Counted from the first letter of the stretch, positions 1 through 5,766 are shown. The stretch is 6,154 nt of DNA from an uncultured cyanobacterium (GCA_938029995.1 CALHGI010000361.1:1-6154); one strand, 5' to 3'. The notes: generated by a model not told the origin, from the letters alone. Made by a program: numbers and translations.

Positions 1-196
1 CTTCACCGATGGATGTGCGGGGCAGTTGACTCCAGCGTTTAGAGACTAACGCCTGGGGTAGGGGGGAACGCTCCGCTGCCTCGGTCATGGTTTCCACTAG
101 GAGGTCCACCACCTGATGGAGAAGGGTGGCAATCTCCTCTCGATTTTCACCATCGGGCCGAATAAATGCCGTTGTCGGCAAAGCTGAAAAATCCAC
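1..196 (-). CDS. Probable PLP-dependent (group II) amino-acid decarboxylase, N-terminal fragment
   Basis: The first 65 codons of a gene that continues beyond the left edge. The reading frame is open throughout. An in-frame TAA lies at 209-211, and the first usable start after it is GTG at 196, giving VDFSALPTTAFIRPDG at the N-terminus; no ATG occurs until about codon 37. The visible part is a mostly helical segment (EEIATLLHQVVDLLVETMTE) followed by AERSPLP at residues 41-47. From memory, this pattern resembles the N-terminal arm of cyanobacterial group II PLP decarboxylases (aspartate, glutamate or diaminobutyrate type), where a helix precedes an R-P-L-P-like turn. The catalytic lysine and PLP-binding region lie outside the window, so substrate and activity cannot be judged. 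The gene lies 75 bp downstream of the lectin/lysozyme gene on the same strand and could be co-transcribed with it. No clear Shine-Dalgarno sequence is seen. That it is coding is fairly sure; the family name is tentative. Confidence 0.45.
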   Translation of the reverse strand, partial: MDFSALPTTAFIRPDGENREEIATLLHQVVDLLVETMTEAAERSPLPQALVSKRWSQLPRTSIGE

Positions 197-271
197 CGTC
201 TCAACCGTTTAGCTATGGGGCTTTACCAGCCTACCCCTAGAGGTGGTATGGAGAGCCAGGTATTCCGGCTG

Positions 272-1849
272 CTAGTACACCCACCGCACCCGTGGTTTCC
301 CTGGACGCATTCCCAAATGCACAAACCCCCGTTTTGCCCCATAGCCGATGCTATAGCCATAGGTTTGATCACACCACGATTCCACTTCGTAGGTGCTGAT
401 ATCCTTCAAATAAAAATCGACGGCTCCTGTTTCTGGGGCATCGTACAGATGCTCGGAGCGGGGGGCACCCCCGATTTTGGCATTCACCTCGGGGGGACGA
501 TAGCCGGAGGTAATCACCAGGGGGGAGCCGCCAAAGTAATCCCGGCATCGTTCTAGGAAAAGACAGATTTCGTAGGCCGTTTTGCACTGATAGCCGTAGC
601 GAAACCGTCGTTCCTCGTCATAGAGGGCAAATTCGCCATAGGTAATGTGGGGGGTAATCAGGGTGTCAAACGGCATATCCGGCGTTAACCCGGCCCCAAC
701 GGGCCGGTTGCCCGCCACATCTTGCACAATCCGATCCAGACGCTCCTCCGGTTTGAGATCGCCCGCCTCCACCGCTTCACCATGATCATCATCCCAATTG
801 GGGGCGGACGAGCTCATGCGCTTACAAAACAGCGCTGCTTCGGCTAGCCGCCGCCGCCGTAACCCTTCTTCTACGGACGTGTTTGGGTTTCTGTACTTCA
901 CAAACTGGGCCGCTATCCAACGGTGATCGTACCAACGGTCGGGAGAATCACAGACTTGAGTGATCGACTCAAAGTTATAGCCCCCGTAAAAGCTAGAGCC
1001 CAGATTATAGGCAAAGCTGTAGATTGCCCCGCGCTGGTTATCATTCATGCGACTCCAGGTGGGAATCTTTTCCATGGCCTGACGGCAGGACTGATCCACA
1101 TGGTCAATCAGATAGGCTTCTGCCTGGGTTTTGTTGATGATGTCGCCTTTTTTTACCGGTACTCCGTCAGGATATCGGGTGGTGCCATAGCCAATGGTGG
1201 GCACTTCCCAGCCCCTGAGGGGATCGGCGTAGGCTTGGGCTCGGCCATCGGGCAACGCTTGGGCAAAGCCCTCAAACTGCTTAATTAAGTCAATGCCAGC
1301 CCGGGGAATAGCCCCCAAGGAGGCATCAGAAGGCCGCTCAGGCTTGGGCGTTGGGGTTGGTTGGGGTTGGCTTTGCCGACTGACGGGGACTGCAATCACC
1401 CCTAACTGATCAATCCAACGGCCACTGGAGCCATAAAAGCCGATGACCTGGTGGTTGGATGGGACCTGTAAATCGGTCACTTTTCCGGCCGGTCGACCAA
1501 AAAGCACGCTCCGGTTTTGATTGGTGAGTAGTTCTATGGAGCCAATGTAATTGCCCCTAGGTGCCGTCACCAGTACGTTGGCAATATATTCATTGTCCTC
1601 TAGGACAAAGGCTTCCATGACGGAGCCCTCCCCACCATGGGCTGATAATTCGCCCGTGGTCCATCGCATCTGAACTTGGTCAACATTGCGCCCCACCCGT
1701 ACCCGCACCTCTACCGGTGTGGCCGTTTGGGCCACTATGCGATCGCTGGCTTGGGGAGGCCAAGGGATGTCTGAAAAAAATCTACCGCCGCTGCCTCCTA
1801 CGAGTATGCTGCGCCATAGTTGTGCCTGCGAGTTATTCAAAGATTCCAT
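272..1849 (-). CDS. Jacalin-like lectin / GH24 lysozyme / M15 peptidase fusion (peptidoglycan hydrolase)
   Basis: A 525-residue protein with three modules. Residues about 12-155 look like a jacalin-type lectin fold: GGSGGRFFSDIP near 18-29, AHGGEG near 70-75, and GFYGSSGRWIDQLG at 137-150. A Pro/Gln/Thr linker (about 160-173) follows. Residues 184-341 are a GH24 (T4-type) lysozyme: Glu193 in KQFEGF, Asp209 in AYADPLRGW and Thr218 in PTIGYGTT match the E-D-T triad that cuts the MurNAc-GlcNAc glycan. Residues about 401-525 are an M15A-type zinc peptidase (D-Ala-D-Ala carboxypeptidase-like): ITSGYRPP, then zinc ligands His467 (SEHLYDAP), Asp478 (GAVDFYL) and His511 (FVHLGM). The protein should cut both glycan and stem peptide. 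ATG at 1849 is preferred; an in-frame TTG at 1882 directly follows a stop codon and would add 11 residues. Neither start gives a hydrophobic signal peptide or transmembrane segment, so export is unexplained. The gene lies downstream of cysH on the same strand. The domain calls are by eye; the lectin call is the least certain. Confidence 0.85.
   Translation of the reverse strand: MESLNNSQAQLWRSILVGGSGGRFFSDIPWPPQASDRIVAQTATPVEVRVRVGRNVDQVQMRWTTGELSAHGGEGSVMEAFVLEDNEYIANVLVTAPRGNYIGSIELLTNQNRSVLFGRPAGKVTDLQVPSNHQVIGFYGSSGRWIDQLGVIAVPVSRQSQPQPTPTPKPERPSDASLGAIPRAGIDLIKQFEGFAQALPDGRAQAYADPLRGWEVPTIGYGTTRYPDGVPVKKGDIINKTQAEAYLIDHVDQSCRQAMEKIPTWSRMNDNQRGAIYSFAYNLGSSFYGGYNFESITQVCDSPDRWYDHRWIAAQFVKYRNPNTSVEEGLRRRRLAEAALFCKRMSSSAPNWDDDHGEAVEAGDLKPEERLDRIVQDVAGNRPVGAGLTPDMPFDTLITPHITYGEFALYDEERRFRYGYQCKTAYEICLFLERCRDYFGGSPLVITSGYRPPEVNAKIGGAPRSEHLYDAPETGAVDFYLKDISTYEVESWCDQTYGYSIGYGAKRGFVHLGMRPGKPRVRWVY
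1739..1746. repeat. HIP1 octamer GCGATCGC
   Basis: A perfect copy of the highly iterated palindrome typical of many cyanobacterial genomes, here inside the lectin-coding part of the hydrolase gene. A seven-base partial copy (CGATCGC) occurs about 110 bp away at 1855-1861, just upstream of the preferred start codon. Confidence 0.85.
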
Positions 1850-2000
1850 GGGCCCGATCGCTAAACGAATGTGAGGCAACAACTATGTGCGCCCAGCTGT
1901 ATCTAACCAATCACCCTAGGCTTGGAAGATTTCGGAATATATCCAGAATTATTTGTCAATTGTGGGATCCAGCTGGGGACTGAGGTAGGGCCCAAATGGT

Positions 2001-2747
2001 CTAGCGATGGATGCCGCATTCAGTTTTGACGCTTCCTCTCCAGCGGCCAGCCCTCTCGTCTTCCTGGGGGTGAACCTTGGTCGTTAAAGGCTGGTCACCA
2101 ATGCTGGTATACCCCTGATCATGGAGCGGATTGTATAGAACATGATGGGCAAAGGTATAGCGCCATAGATCCTGGTGGGTCCAGTGGGCCAGGGGATTAA
2201 CTTTGAGTCGCCCATCCTGGTCAAGTTCTAAAATGGGCATCGTTTGCCGATGGGCCGACTGGTCACGGCGGCGGCCTGTGATCCAAGCTTGTACCGAGAG
2301 TTCTGCCAGGGCGCGCTCCATCGGTTCTACTTTAGTGACCTGGTGAAACTGATCCACGTCCTGTTCCCATAGTCTCTCTCCATATTGGGCGACAAAGTCG
2401 TCATGGCTGGCCGCTGCGCGATAGGTATGGAGATCTAAGTTGTAGAAATGCTGGGCTTTTTTTGCCGTCTCCAATGTTTCTGGGAAGAGATGGAGGGTAT
2501 CCAAGAAAATAACGGGTATCCGGGCTTGGAGTTCGTGGTAGAGCATGTGGGTGATGGCCCCCATGCTAAAGGATGTCATCTGGACCAAATTGGGCACGGT
2601 GGCCACGGCCCAAGCCAAAATTTCTTGGGGTGTGGCTGATTCAAACCGCCGATTGAGCTCGTTTAAATCTAGCTGGTTGGGGGTAAAATCCGATCTTGGC
2701 GTTGATTGAAGCGGGTTACGTGATTGTGCTTCTACACAAGAAACCAT
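2001..2747 (-). CDS. cysH: Phosphoadenylyl-sulfate (PAPS) reductase, thioredoxin type
   Basis: A 248-residue cytoplasmic enzyme of assimilatory sulfate reduction that reduces PAPS to sulfite and PAP using a dithiol donor. The nucleotide-binding PP-loop-like segment is TSFSMGAITHML at 58-69, followed by PVIFLDTLHLFPET at 78-91, the family pattern after the loop. ITGRRRDQSAHR (156-167) and VNPLAHWTHQDLW (183-195) are also characteristic. The C-terminus is KTECGIHR, with the catalytic Cys244 in the conserved ECG(I/L)H tail. The paired Cys-Cys and CxxC motifs that bind [4Fe-4S] in APS reductases are absent: the matching region reads KVEPMERAL. PAPS rather than APS is therefore the expected substrate, and thioredoxin or glutaredoxin the donor. 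Length is normal. ATG at 2747 is the natural start, though no Shine-Dalgarno sequence is visible. It is divergent from a CxxC glutaredoxin-like gene across a palindrome-rich gap. Confidence 0.95.
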   Translation of the reverse strand: MVSCVEAQSRNPLQSTPRSDFTPNQLDLNELNRRFESATPQEILAWAVATVPNLVQMTSFSMGAITHMLYHELQARIPVIFLDTLHLFPETLETAKKAQHFYNLDLHTYRAAASHDDFVAQYGERLWEQDVDQFHQVTKVEPMERALAELSVQAWITGRRRDQSAHRQTMPILELDQDGRLKVNPLAHWTHQDLWRYTFAHHVLYNPLHDQGYTSIGDQPLTTKVHPQEDERAGRWRGSVKTECGIHR

Positions 2748-2905
2748 AGGTGTGAGTGGGGTTTTAGCCCATAAATGATCACTGGATTATCCTATCGCAA
2801 TAATCTCCCATAACCCACCGGGGAAATGTAGATTAATCCGAACCTTCTTAGAAGCGTTAACCGTAACGATTAAATCTTGCCCCATAGCGTAGGACAATAA
2901 CAGGT
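2748..2905. promoter_or_regulatory. Divergent intergenic region between cysH and the glutaredoxin-like gene
   Basis: This 158-bp gap must hold the promoters of both cysH (leftwards) and the CxxC-protein gene (rightwards). For cysH, a -10-like GATAAT reads on the minus strand at 2791-2786, about 38 bases before the ATG, but without a good -35. It sits within an inverted repeat, GATTAT-N9-ATAATC (2785-2805). Nearer the other gene are two abutting palindromes (2844-2868). For the rightward gene no convincing -10/-35 pair was found; AGGA at 2891-2894 could be its ribosome-binding site. No perfect NtcA site (GTA-N8-TAC) was seen. Regulation by sulfur or redox status would be a guess. Confidence 0.45.
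2844..2868. repeat. Two abutting short palindromes (operator-like)
   Basis: CTTCT-T-AGAAG (2844-2854) is immediately followed by CGTTA-ACCG-TAACG (2855-2868), each with perfect 5-bp arms. They lie 38 bases before the start of the glutaredoxin-like gene and about 97 bases upstream of cysH. Their size and location suit a transcription-factor operator, but no known consensus was recognised. Confidence 0.35.
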
Positions 2906-3199
2906 ATGAAAAAGCTTATTTTTTACACAAAACCAGGGTGTCACCTTTGTGAAGGACTGGAGGAAAAGTTAGCTCAATTGAAGCATTTGCCAATTCAGAT
3001 TGAAGCTCGGGATATTACACAAAATCCCGCTTGGTTTGCGGAATACCAGTATGAGATTCCGGTGCTGTGTCGTTTGATTCACTATCCTGAAACACCTGAA
3101 TTAGAGAAGGAACAGCCGTTGCCTAGGCTGTCACCACGGGCACCGCTGGGGCAAGTGGAGAAAATGTTGCATGCGTATTTAGGCCCCTTTGAGTCCTAA
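2906..3199 (+). CDS. Glutaredoxin-like CxxC protein (DUF836-type thioredoxin fold)
   Basis: A 97-residue soluble protein. The N-terminus MKKLIFYTKPGCHLCEGLEE is a beta strand followed by a thioredoxin-fold active site, Cys12-His-Leu-Cys15. EIPVL at 50-54 supplies the cis-proline (Pro52) that faces the disulfide, and a third cysteine, Cys55, follows it. The segment PLPRLSPRAPLGQVEKML (71-88) resembles, from memory, a C-terminal motif of a cyanobacterial subfamily of small glutaredoxin-family proteins. It probably does thiol-disulfide exchange; its partner is unknown. The start ATG at 2906 is preceded by AGGA (2891-2894), a plausible if distant Shine-Dalgarno sequence. It is divergent from cysH and lies 132 bp upstream of murE on the same strand, so it could donate electrons to CysH or simply share transcription with murE. 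Neither role can be proven from sequence. Fold assignment is confident, physiological role is not. Confidence 0.85.
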   Translation: MKKLIFYTKPGCHLCEGLEEKLAQLKHLPIQIEARDITQNPAWFAEYQYEIPVLCRLIHYPETPELEKEQPLPRLSPRAPLGQVEKMLHAYLGPFES

Positions 3200-3250
3200 G
3201 GGCGGTGATGAGTGTCTGTATGCTGGTGCCCCCTGTGAGTCCTAATGGCG
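3190..3250. repeat. Imperfect direct repeat duplicating the glutaredoxin-like gene's 3' end
   Basis: TGAGTCCTAAGGGCG (3190-3204), which includes the last two codons and stop of the glutaredoxin-like gene, recurs as TGAGTCCTAATGGCG (3236-3250), a 14/15 match 46 bp downstream. Both copies are preceded by a GCCCC run. A third partial copy, GCCCCTTTGAG, matches exactly at 3183-3193 and 3286-3296. This looks like a decayed local duplication rather than a known mobile repeat. Confidence 0.6.
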
Positions 3251-3251
3251 A

Positions 3252-3280
3252 TCAATATGGGATACAAGTATGGATATATT
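3252..3280 (+). promoter_or_regulatory. Weak candidate promoter upstream of murE
   Basis: TATATT at 3275-3280 is a fair -10 element. Seventeen bases upstream is TCAATA (3252-3257), which matches only three of six positions of the -35 consensus. It lies about 50 bases before the preferred murE start, within the gap after the glutaredoxin-like gene. No rho-independent terminator separates the two genes, so read-through is equally possible. Confidence 0.25.
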
Positions 3281-3319
3281 TTGATGCCCCTTTGAGGCAG
3301 AATAGCGGCAAATGATATG

Positions 3320-3324
3320 GGTGA
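3320..3324 (+). promoter_or_regulatory. Ribosome binding site deciding the murE start
   Basis: GGTGA, complementary to the anti-Shine-Dalgarno end of 16S rRNA, ends seven bases before the ATG at 3332. The earlier in-frame ATG at 3317 has no comparable site and would add MGDDD, which is not expected from the family. Confidence 0.5.
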
Positions 3325-3331
3325 TGACGAT

Positions 3332-4831
3332 ATGACGCTGCGTGAATTATTGGCACAATTACCCTCGGGCTTGGTGCCTGCCATTGACCATCCGGCCCTG
3401 GATCAAGCTGTTACGGGGTTGTGCACTAATTCCAAGAACTGTCAGCCTGGTAACCTTTTTATTGGTATGCCTGGAACCCGTGTGGATGGTGGAGAATTTT
3501 GGCCGAGTGCCATGGAGTCCGGTGCGATCGCAGCCATCATCTCCCCCAATGCCTTCAACAATAAGCCAGCCCCCAATGACTCCACCTTGCTTATCCCCAT
3601 TCCAGACATTGCTAGGGTCTGTGGGGAAGTGGCGGCCGCGTTCTATCACTATCCTGGCAAGACACTAAATCTGGTGGGGGTCACCGGTACTAATGGCAAA
3701 ACGACCACTACCCATATCATTGAACATTTGCTAAATGCGGCCGCCATGCCCACCGGGCTGCTCGGCACTCTCTATACCCGTTGGCCCGGACATCAGGAAA
3801 CGGCGGTGCATACCACTCCATTTCCCGTTGACTTACAGCGAGAGCTGGCCAAAGTTGTTGGGGCGGATTGCCAGCACGCCATTATGGAGGTGAGCTCCCA
3901 TGCGCTGGCTCAAAAGCGAGCCTGGGGGTGCCCTTTTGAGGTGGCGGTGTTTACCAACCTCACCCAGGACCATCTGGACTATCACAAAGATTTGGACGAT
4001 TACTTTGAGGCTAAGGCCTTACTGTTTAGCCCCGACTATCTTAAAGGCCGCGCCATCATTAATAGTAAGGACCCCTACGGCCAGAAGCTGATGGAGCGGT
4101 TAAGCCCTGGGCAGGTTTGGGCATATCACATTGCTGATACCGCTGCTGATTTACACACCGTTGATGTTAGCTACAGTGCAACGGGTATGGCTGGCACCTT
4201 GGTTACGCCCATGGGCTCAGTCCCCTTTACTTCACCTTTGGTGGGGCAGTTTAACCTGGAGAATTTATTGGCGGCGTCAGGGACTGCGTTGCATTTGGGC
4301 GTACCCTTGGAATCTGTTATTTCCGCCCTAGCCGAATTTAGCGGCGTGCCCGGTCGGATGGAACGGGTGCAGGTGAGTCCCCATCAGGATATTAGTGTGA
4401 TTGTGGACTACGCTCACACGCCGGACAGTCTAGAGAATGCCTTGCGGGCTGCCCGGCCGTTTATTGCCGGTCAGATGATCTGTGTGTTTGGCTGTGGTGG
4501 CGATCGAGATCGCACCAAACGACCCCAAATGGGCCGTATTGCCTACAATCTGGCGGATCGGATTGTGGTGACCTCCGATAATCCGCGTACGGAAGATCCT
4601 CAGTCAATTCTGGCTGATGTGGTGGCTGGAATTGAGGCTGATTTGGGGACACAGGTGATTTGCGATCGCGCCGACGCCATTCGCCAAGCCATTCTGTCTG
4701 CCCAGCCCGGCGATGGCGTACTGATTGCCGGAAAGGGGCATGAAGACTATCAGATTGTGGGTACACAGAAGCTCCATTTCGATGATCGAGAGCAGTCCCA
4801 ACTGTGTCTGAAGCTTCGTTTAGCCCCATAG
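3332..4831 (+). CDS. murE: UDP-MurNAc-tripeptide synthetase (UDP-MurNAc-L-Ala-D-Glu:meso-DAP ligase)
   Basis: A 499-residue cytoplasmic Mur ligase that adds the third amino acid to UDP-MurNAc-L-Ala-D-Glu with ATP hydrolysis. The N-terminal uridine-binding domain includes NSKNCQPGNLFIGMPGTRVDG (around 33-53). The P-loop is GVTGTNGKTTTTH (116-128), followed by HTTPFPVDLQ (160-169), the family's substrate-binding segment. EVSSHAL (186-192) and NLTQDHLDYH (209-218) are characteristic, and Lys228 in YFEAKALLF is the expected carbamylated lysine. The C-terminal domain has VDYAHTPDSLE, FGCGGDRDRTKRP, and the DNPR motif at 416-419, which marks meso-diaminopimelate-adding enzymes and not lysine-adding ones. 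GKGHEDYQ is at 467-474. All key motifs are intact and length is normal. The start at 3332 is chosen because MTLRELLAQLP fits the usual cyanobacterial N-terminus and has GGTGA seven bases upstream; ATG at 3317 is the alternative. It follows the glutaredoxin-like gene on the same strand. Two HIP1 sites lie within it. Confidence 0.97.
   Translation: MTLRELLAQLPSGLVPAIDHPALDQAVTGLCTNSKNCQPGNLFIGMPGTRVDGGEFWPSAMESGAIAAIISPNAFNNKPAPNDSTLLIPIPDIARVCGEVAAAFYHYPGKTLNLVGVTGTNGKTTTTHIIEHLLNAAAMPTGLLGTLYTRWPGHQETAVHTTPFPVDLQRELAKVVGADCQHAIMEVSSHALAQKRAWGCPFEVAVFTNLTQDHLDYHKDLDDYFEAKALLFSPDYLKGRAIINSKDPYGQKLMERLSPGQVWAYHIADTAADLHTVDVSYSATGMAGTLVTPMGSVPFTSPLVGQFNLENLLAASGTALHLGVPLESVISALAEFSGVPGRMERVQVSPHQDISVIVDYAHTPDSLENALRAARPFIAGQMICVFGCGGDRDRTKRPQMGRIAYNLADRIVVTSDNPRTEDPQSILADVVAGIEADLGTQVICDRADAIRQAILSAQPGDGVLIAGKGHEDYQIVGTQKLHFDDREQSQLCLKLRLAP
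3524..3531. repeat. HIP1 octamer GCGATCGC
   Basis: A perfect HIP1 palindrome inside the uridine-binding domain part of murE, supporting a cyanobacterial host. Confidence 0.85.
4662..4669. repeat. HIP1 octamer GCGATCGC
   Basis: A third perfect HIP1 palindrome, in the C-terminal domain part of murE. A related CGATCGAGATCGC stretch occurs near 4501-4513, in the codons for the GDRDR motif. Confidence 0.85.
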
Positions 4832-4850
4832 GGCCATGTCATGCCGAGGG

Positions 4851-4880
4851 GTTAAACTCCGTGCTAGCACTGAAAGTTAA
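4851..4880. repeat. Palindrome GTGCTAGCAC between murE and the kinase-like gene
   Basis: A perfect 10-bp palindrome (4861-4870) sits between AACT (4855-4858) and AGTT (4875-4878), so an imperfect longer hairpin is possible. There is no T-run after it, so an intrinsic terminator for murE is not well supported. A second palindrome, CCCTAGGG, lies at 4918-4925. The rest of the 142-bp gap holds only a weak promoter-like pair (TTGCCT at 4906-4911, TAGATA at 4930-4935). Confidence 0.35.
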
Positions 4881-4973
4881 GTGGAAATACTCATTTATCG
4901 CCCCCTTGCCTTAACTACCCTAGGGGAGATAGATACGTAATCTAATCCGCCTTGGGCGCATTGTGGAATTACT

Positions 4974-5720
4974 ATGGATGCTTCTACGGCAAGACCATCA
5001 GCGTTAACATCGGCCACTCGATGTCCAACTTCAGTAACGCGCTCATCTGCTCCAGAGATAACTCCGCAGTTTCTTAAGACCGCTGCCCAAGAACTCAACA
5101 ACCCGATCACCACTATTAAGACAGCGTTGACGCTGCTTAGTTCATCAACGCTGAAGCCAAAACAGCGGGAGCGTTATTTACAGATGATTGGTCAGGCGTG
5201 CGACCGTCAAAGCCATCTTATTAATAATGTATTTGAGCTGCTAGAGCTGCAGCTTGTCCCCCAGACCATGGCCTTGGAAAAAGTTCAACTGTGGGACTTA
5301 GTGCCAGGGGTGGTGAGTACCTATCAGCCCCTGGCTACAGAGCGCAACATTTTATTGGCCTACACGGTTTCAAATCATTTGCCCTCTGTCCTGGCTATTG
5401 AGGCGCATCTGAAGCAGGTCTTGATTAGCCTGCTGAGTAATAGCATTCAATTCACAGATAACAATGGCCGGATTTGGGTCACAGCCCATCACCGGGTAGA
5501 TGGCCAAGTGGCTTTAGTGATTCAAGACAATGGTCAAGGGATTGTGCCATCGGCCCTACCCCAGGTGTTTAACTCTTTTTATCGCAGTACGTCTGAGGGC
5601 ACCGGTTTAGGCTTAACCCTGGTGCAGCAGTTATTGATTCGCTCCGGTGCCTCTATTTCGGTTAGCAGTATTCCGGGCAAAGGAACGGCATTTACGATTT
5701 TGCTACCCGCTGCTGATTAG
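4974..5720 (+). CDS. Histidine-kinase-like protein lacking the phospho-acceptor His and any sensor domain
   Basis: A 248-residue soluble protein. Residues 1-30 are Ser/Thr/Ala-rich with no recognisable domain. Residues about 31-95 look like a HisKA-type dimerisation segment (QFLKTAAQELNNPITTIKTAL), but the H-box position usually held by the phosphorylated histidine (HELxxP) is Gln39. Residues about 105-248 form an HATPase_c domain with all boxes: N-box LLSNSIQFTDNNG (Asn156), G1 DNGQGI (185-190), F-box VFNSFYRS, G2 GTGLGL (209-214) and PGKGT (234-238). ATP binding therefore seems preserved while classical autophosphorylation should be lost. From memory, related cyanobacterial sensor kinases with an N-terminal DICT domain carry a similar QELRTP segment, so this may be a short relative that lacks the sensor. 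The first in-frame start after a TAA (4938-4940) is the ATG at 4974. No response regulator is adjacent. It lies 142 bp after murE and is convergent with xseB. Confidence 0.85.
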   Translation: MDASTARPSALTSATRCPTSVTRSSAPEITPQFLKTAAQELNNPITTIKTALTLLSSSTLKPKQRERYLQMIGQACDRQSHLINNVFELLELQLVPQTMALEKVQLWDLVPGVVSTYQPLATERNILLAYTVSNHLPSVLAIEAHLKQVLISLLSNSIQFTDNNGRIWVTAHHRVDGQVALVIQDNGQGIVPSALPQVFNSFYRSTSEGTGLGLTLVQQLLIRSGASISVSSIPGKGTAFTILLPAAD

Positions 5721-5739
5721 ACGATTAGAGGTCTCGTGG

Positions 5740-5766
5740 GGCCCTATGATCCATTGCTAATGGGCC
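5740..5766. terminator. Weak hairpin in the convergent gap (possible terminator)
   Basis: In the 140-bp gap between the kinase-like gene and xseB, which converge, GGCCC (5740-5744) can pair with GGGCC (5762-5766), and alternatively CCATT-GCT-AATGG (5751-5763) forms a compact 5-bp hairpin. The two structures compete and neither is followed by a T-run. A further small hairpin (GTCT-N6-AGAC) lies near 5809-5822. Termination here is expected from the gene layout but only weakly shown by sequence. Confidence 0.25.

Noticed and set aside
1..60. Apparent frameshift in the left-edge decarboxylase fragment
   Set aside because: It came from miscounting the C-run at 61-66; with six C residues the frame stays open to the window edge.
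215..556. Plus-strand open frame opposite the 3' part of the hydrolase gene
   Set aside because: It is antisense to the M15 domain, which carries clear catalytic motifs on the minus strand; its translation shows no recognisable family pattern.
923..1288. Plus-strand open frame of 121 codons opposite the GH24 domain
   Set aside because: It lies entirely antisense to a well-supported lysozyme domain and shows no motif of its own.
1936..1959. Perfect TTGACA (minus strand, 1959-1954) upstream of the hydrolase gene as a promoter
   Set aside because: The nearest good -10 (TATATT, 1941-1936) is only 12 bases away, and at 16-18 bases there is no -10-like sequence, so a standard promoter cannot be claimed.
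1892..1977. Inverted repeat CCCAGCTG (1892-1899) / CAGCTGGG (1970-1977) flanking the hydrolase upstream region
   Set aside because: The 8-bp arms are 70 bases apart and built on the self-complementary CAGCTG, so chance is a sufficient explanation; no transposase or target duplication is present.
3183..3205. Hairpin CCCTT/AAGGG at the stop of the glutaredoxin-like gene as a terminator
   Set aside because: The stem is only five base pairs with an eight-base loop, and no T-run follows.
4461..4829. Minus-strand open frame of 122 codons opposite the murE C-terminal domain
   Set aside because: murE motifs (DNPR, GKGHEDYQ) are intact on the plus strand; the antisense product is Arg/Gln/His-rich and unlike a real protein.
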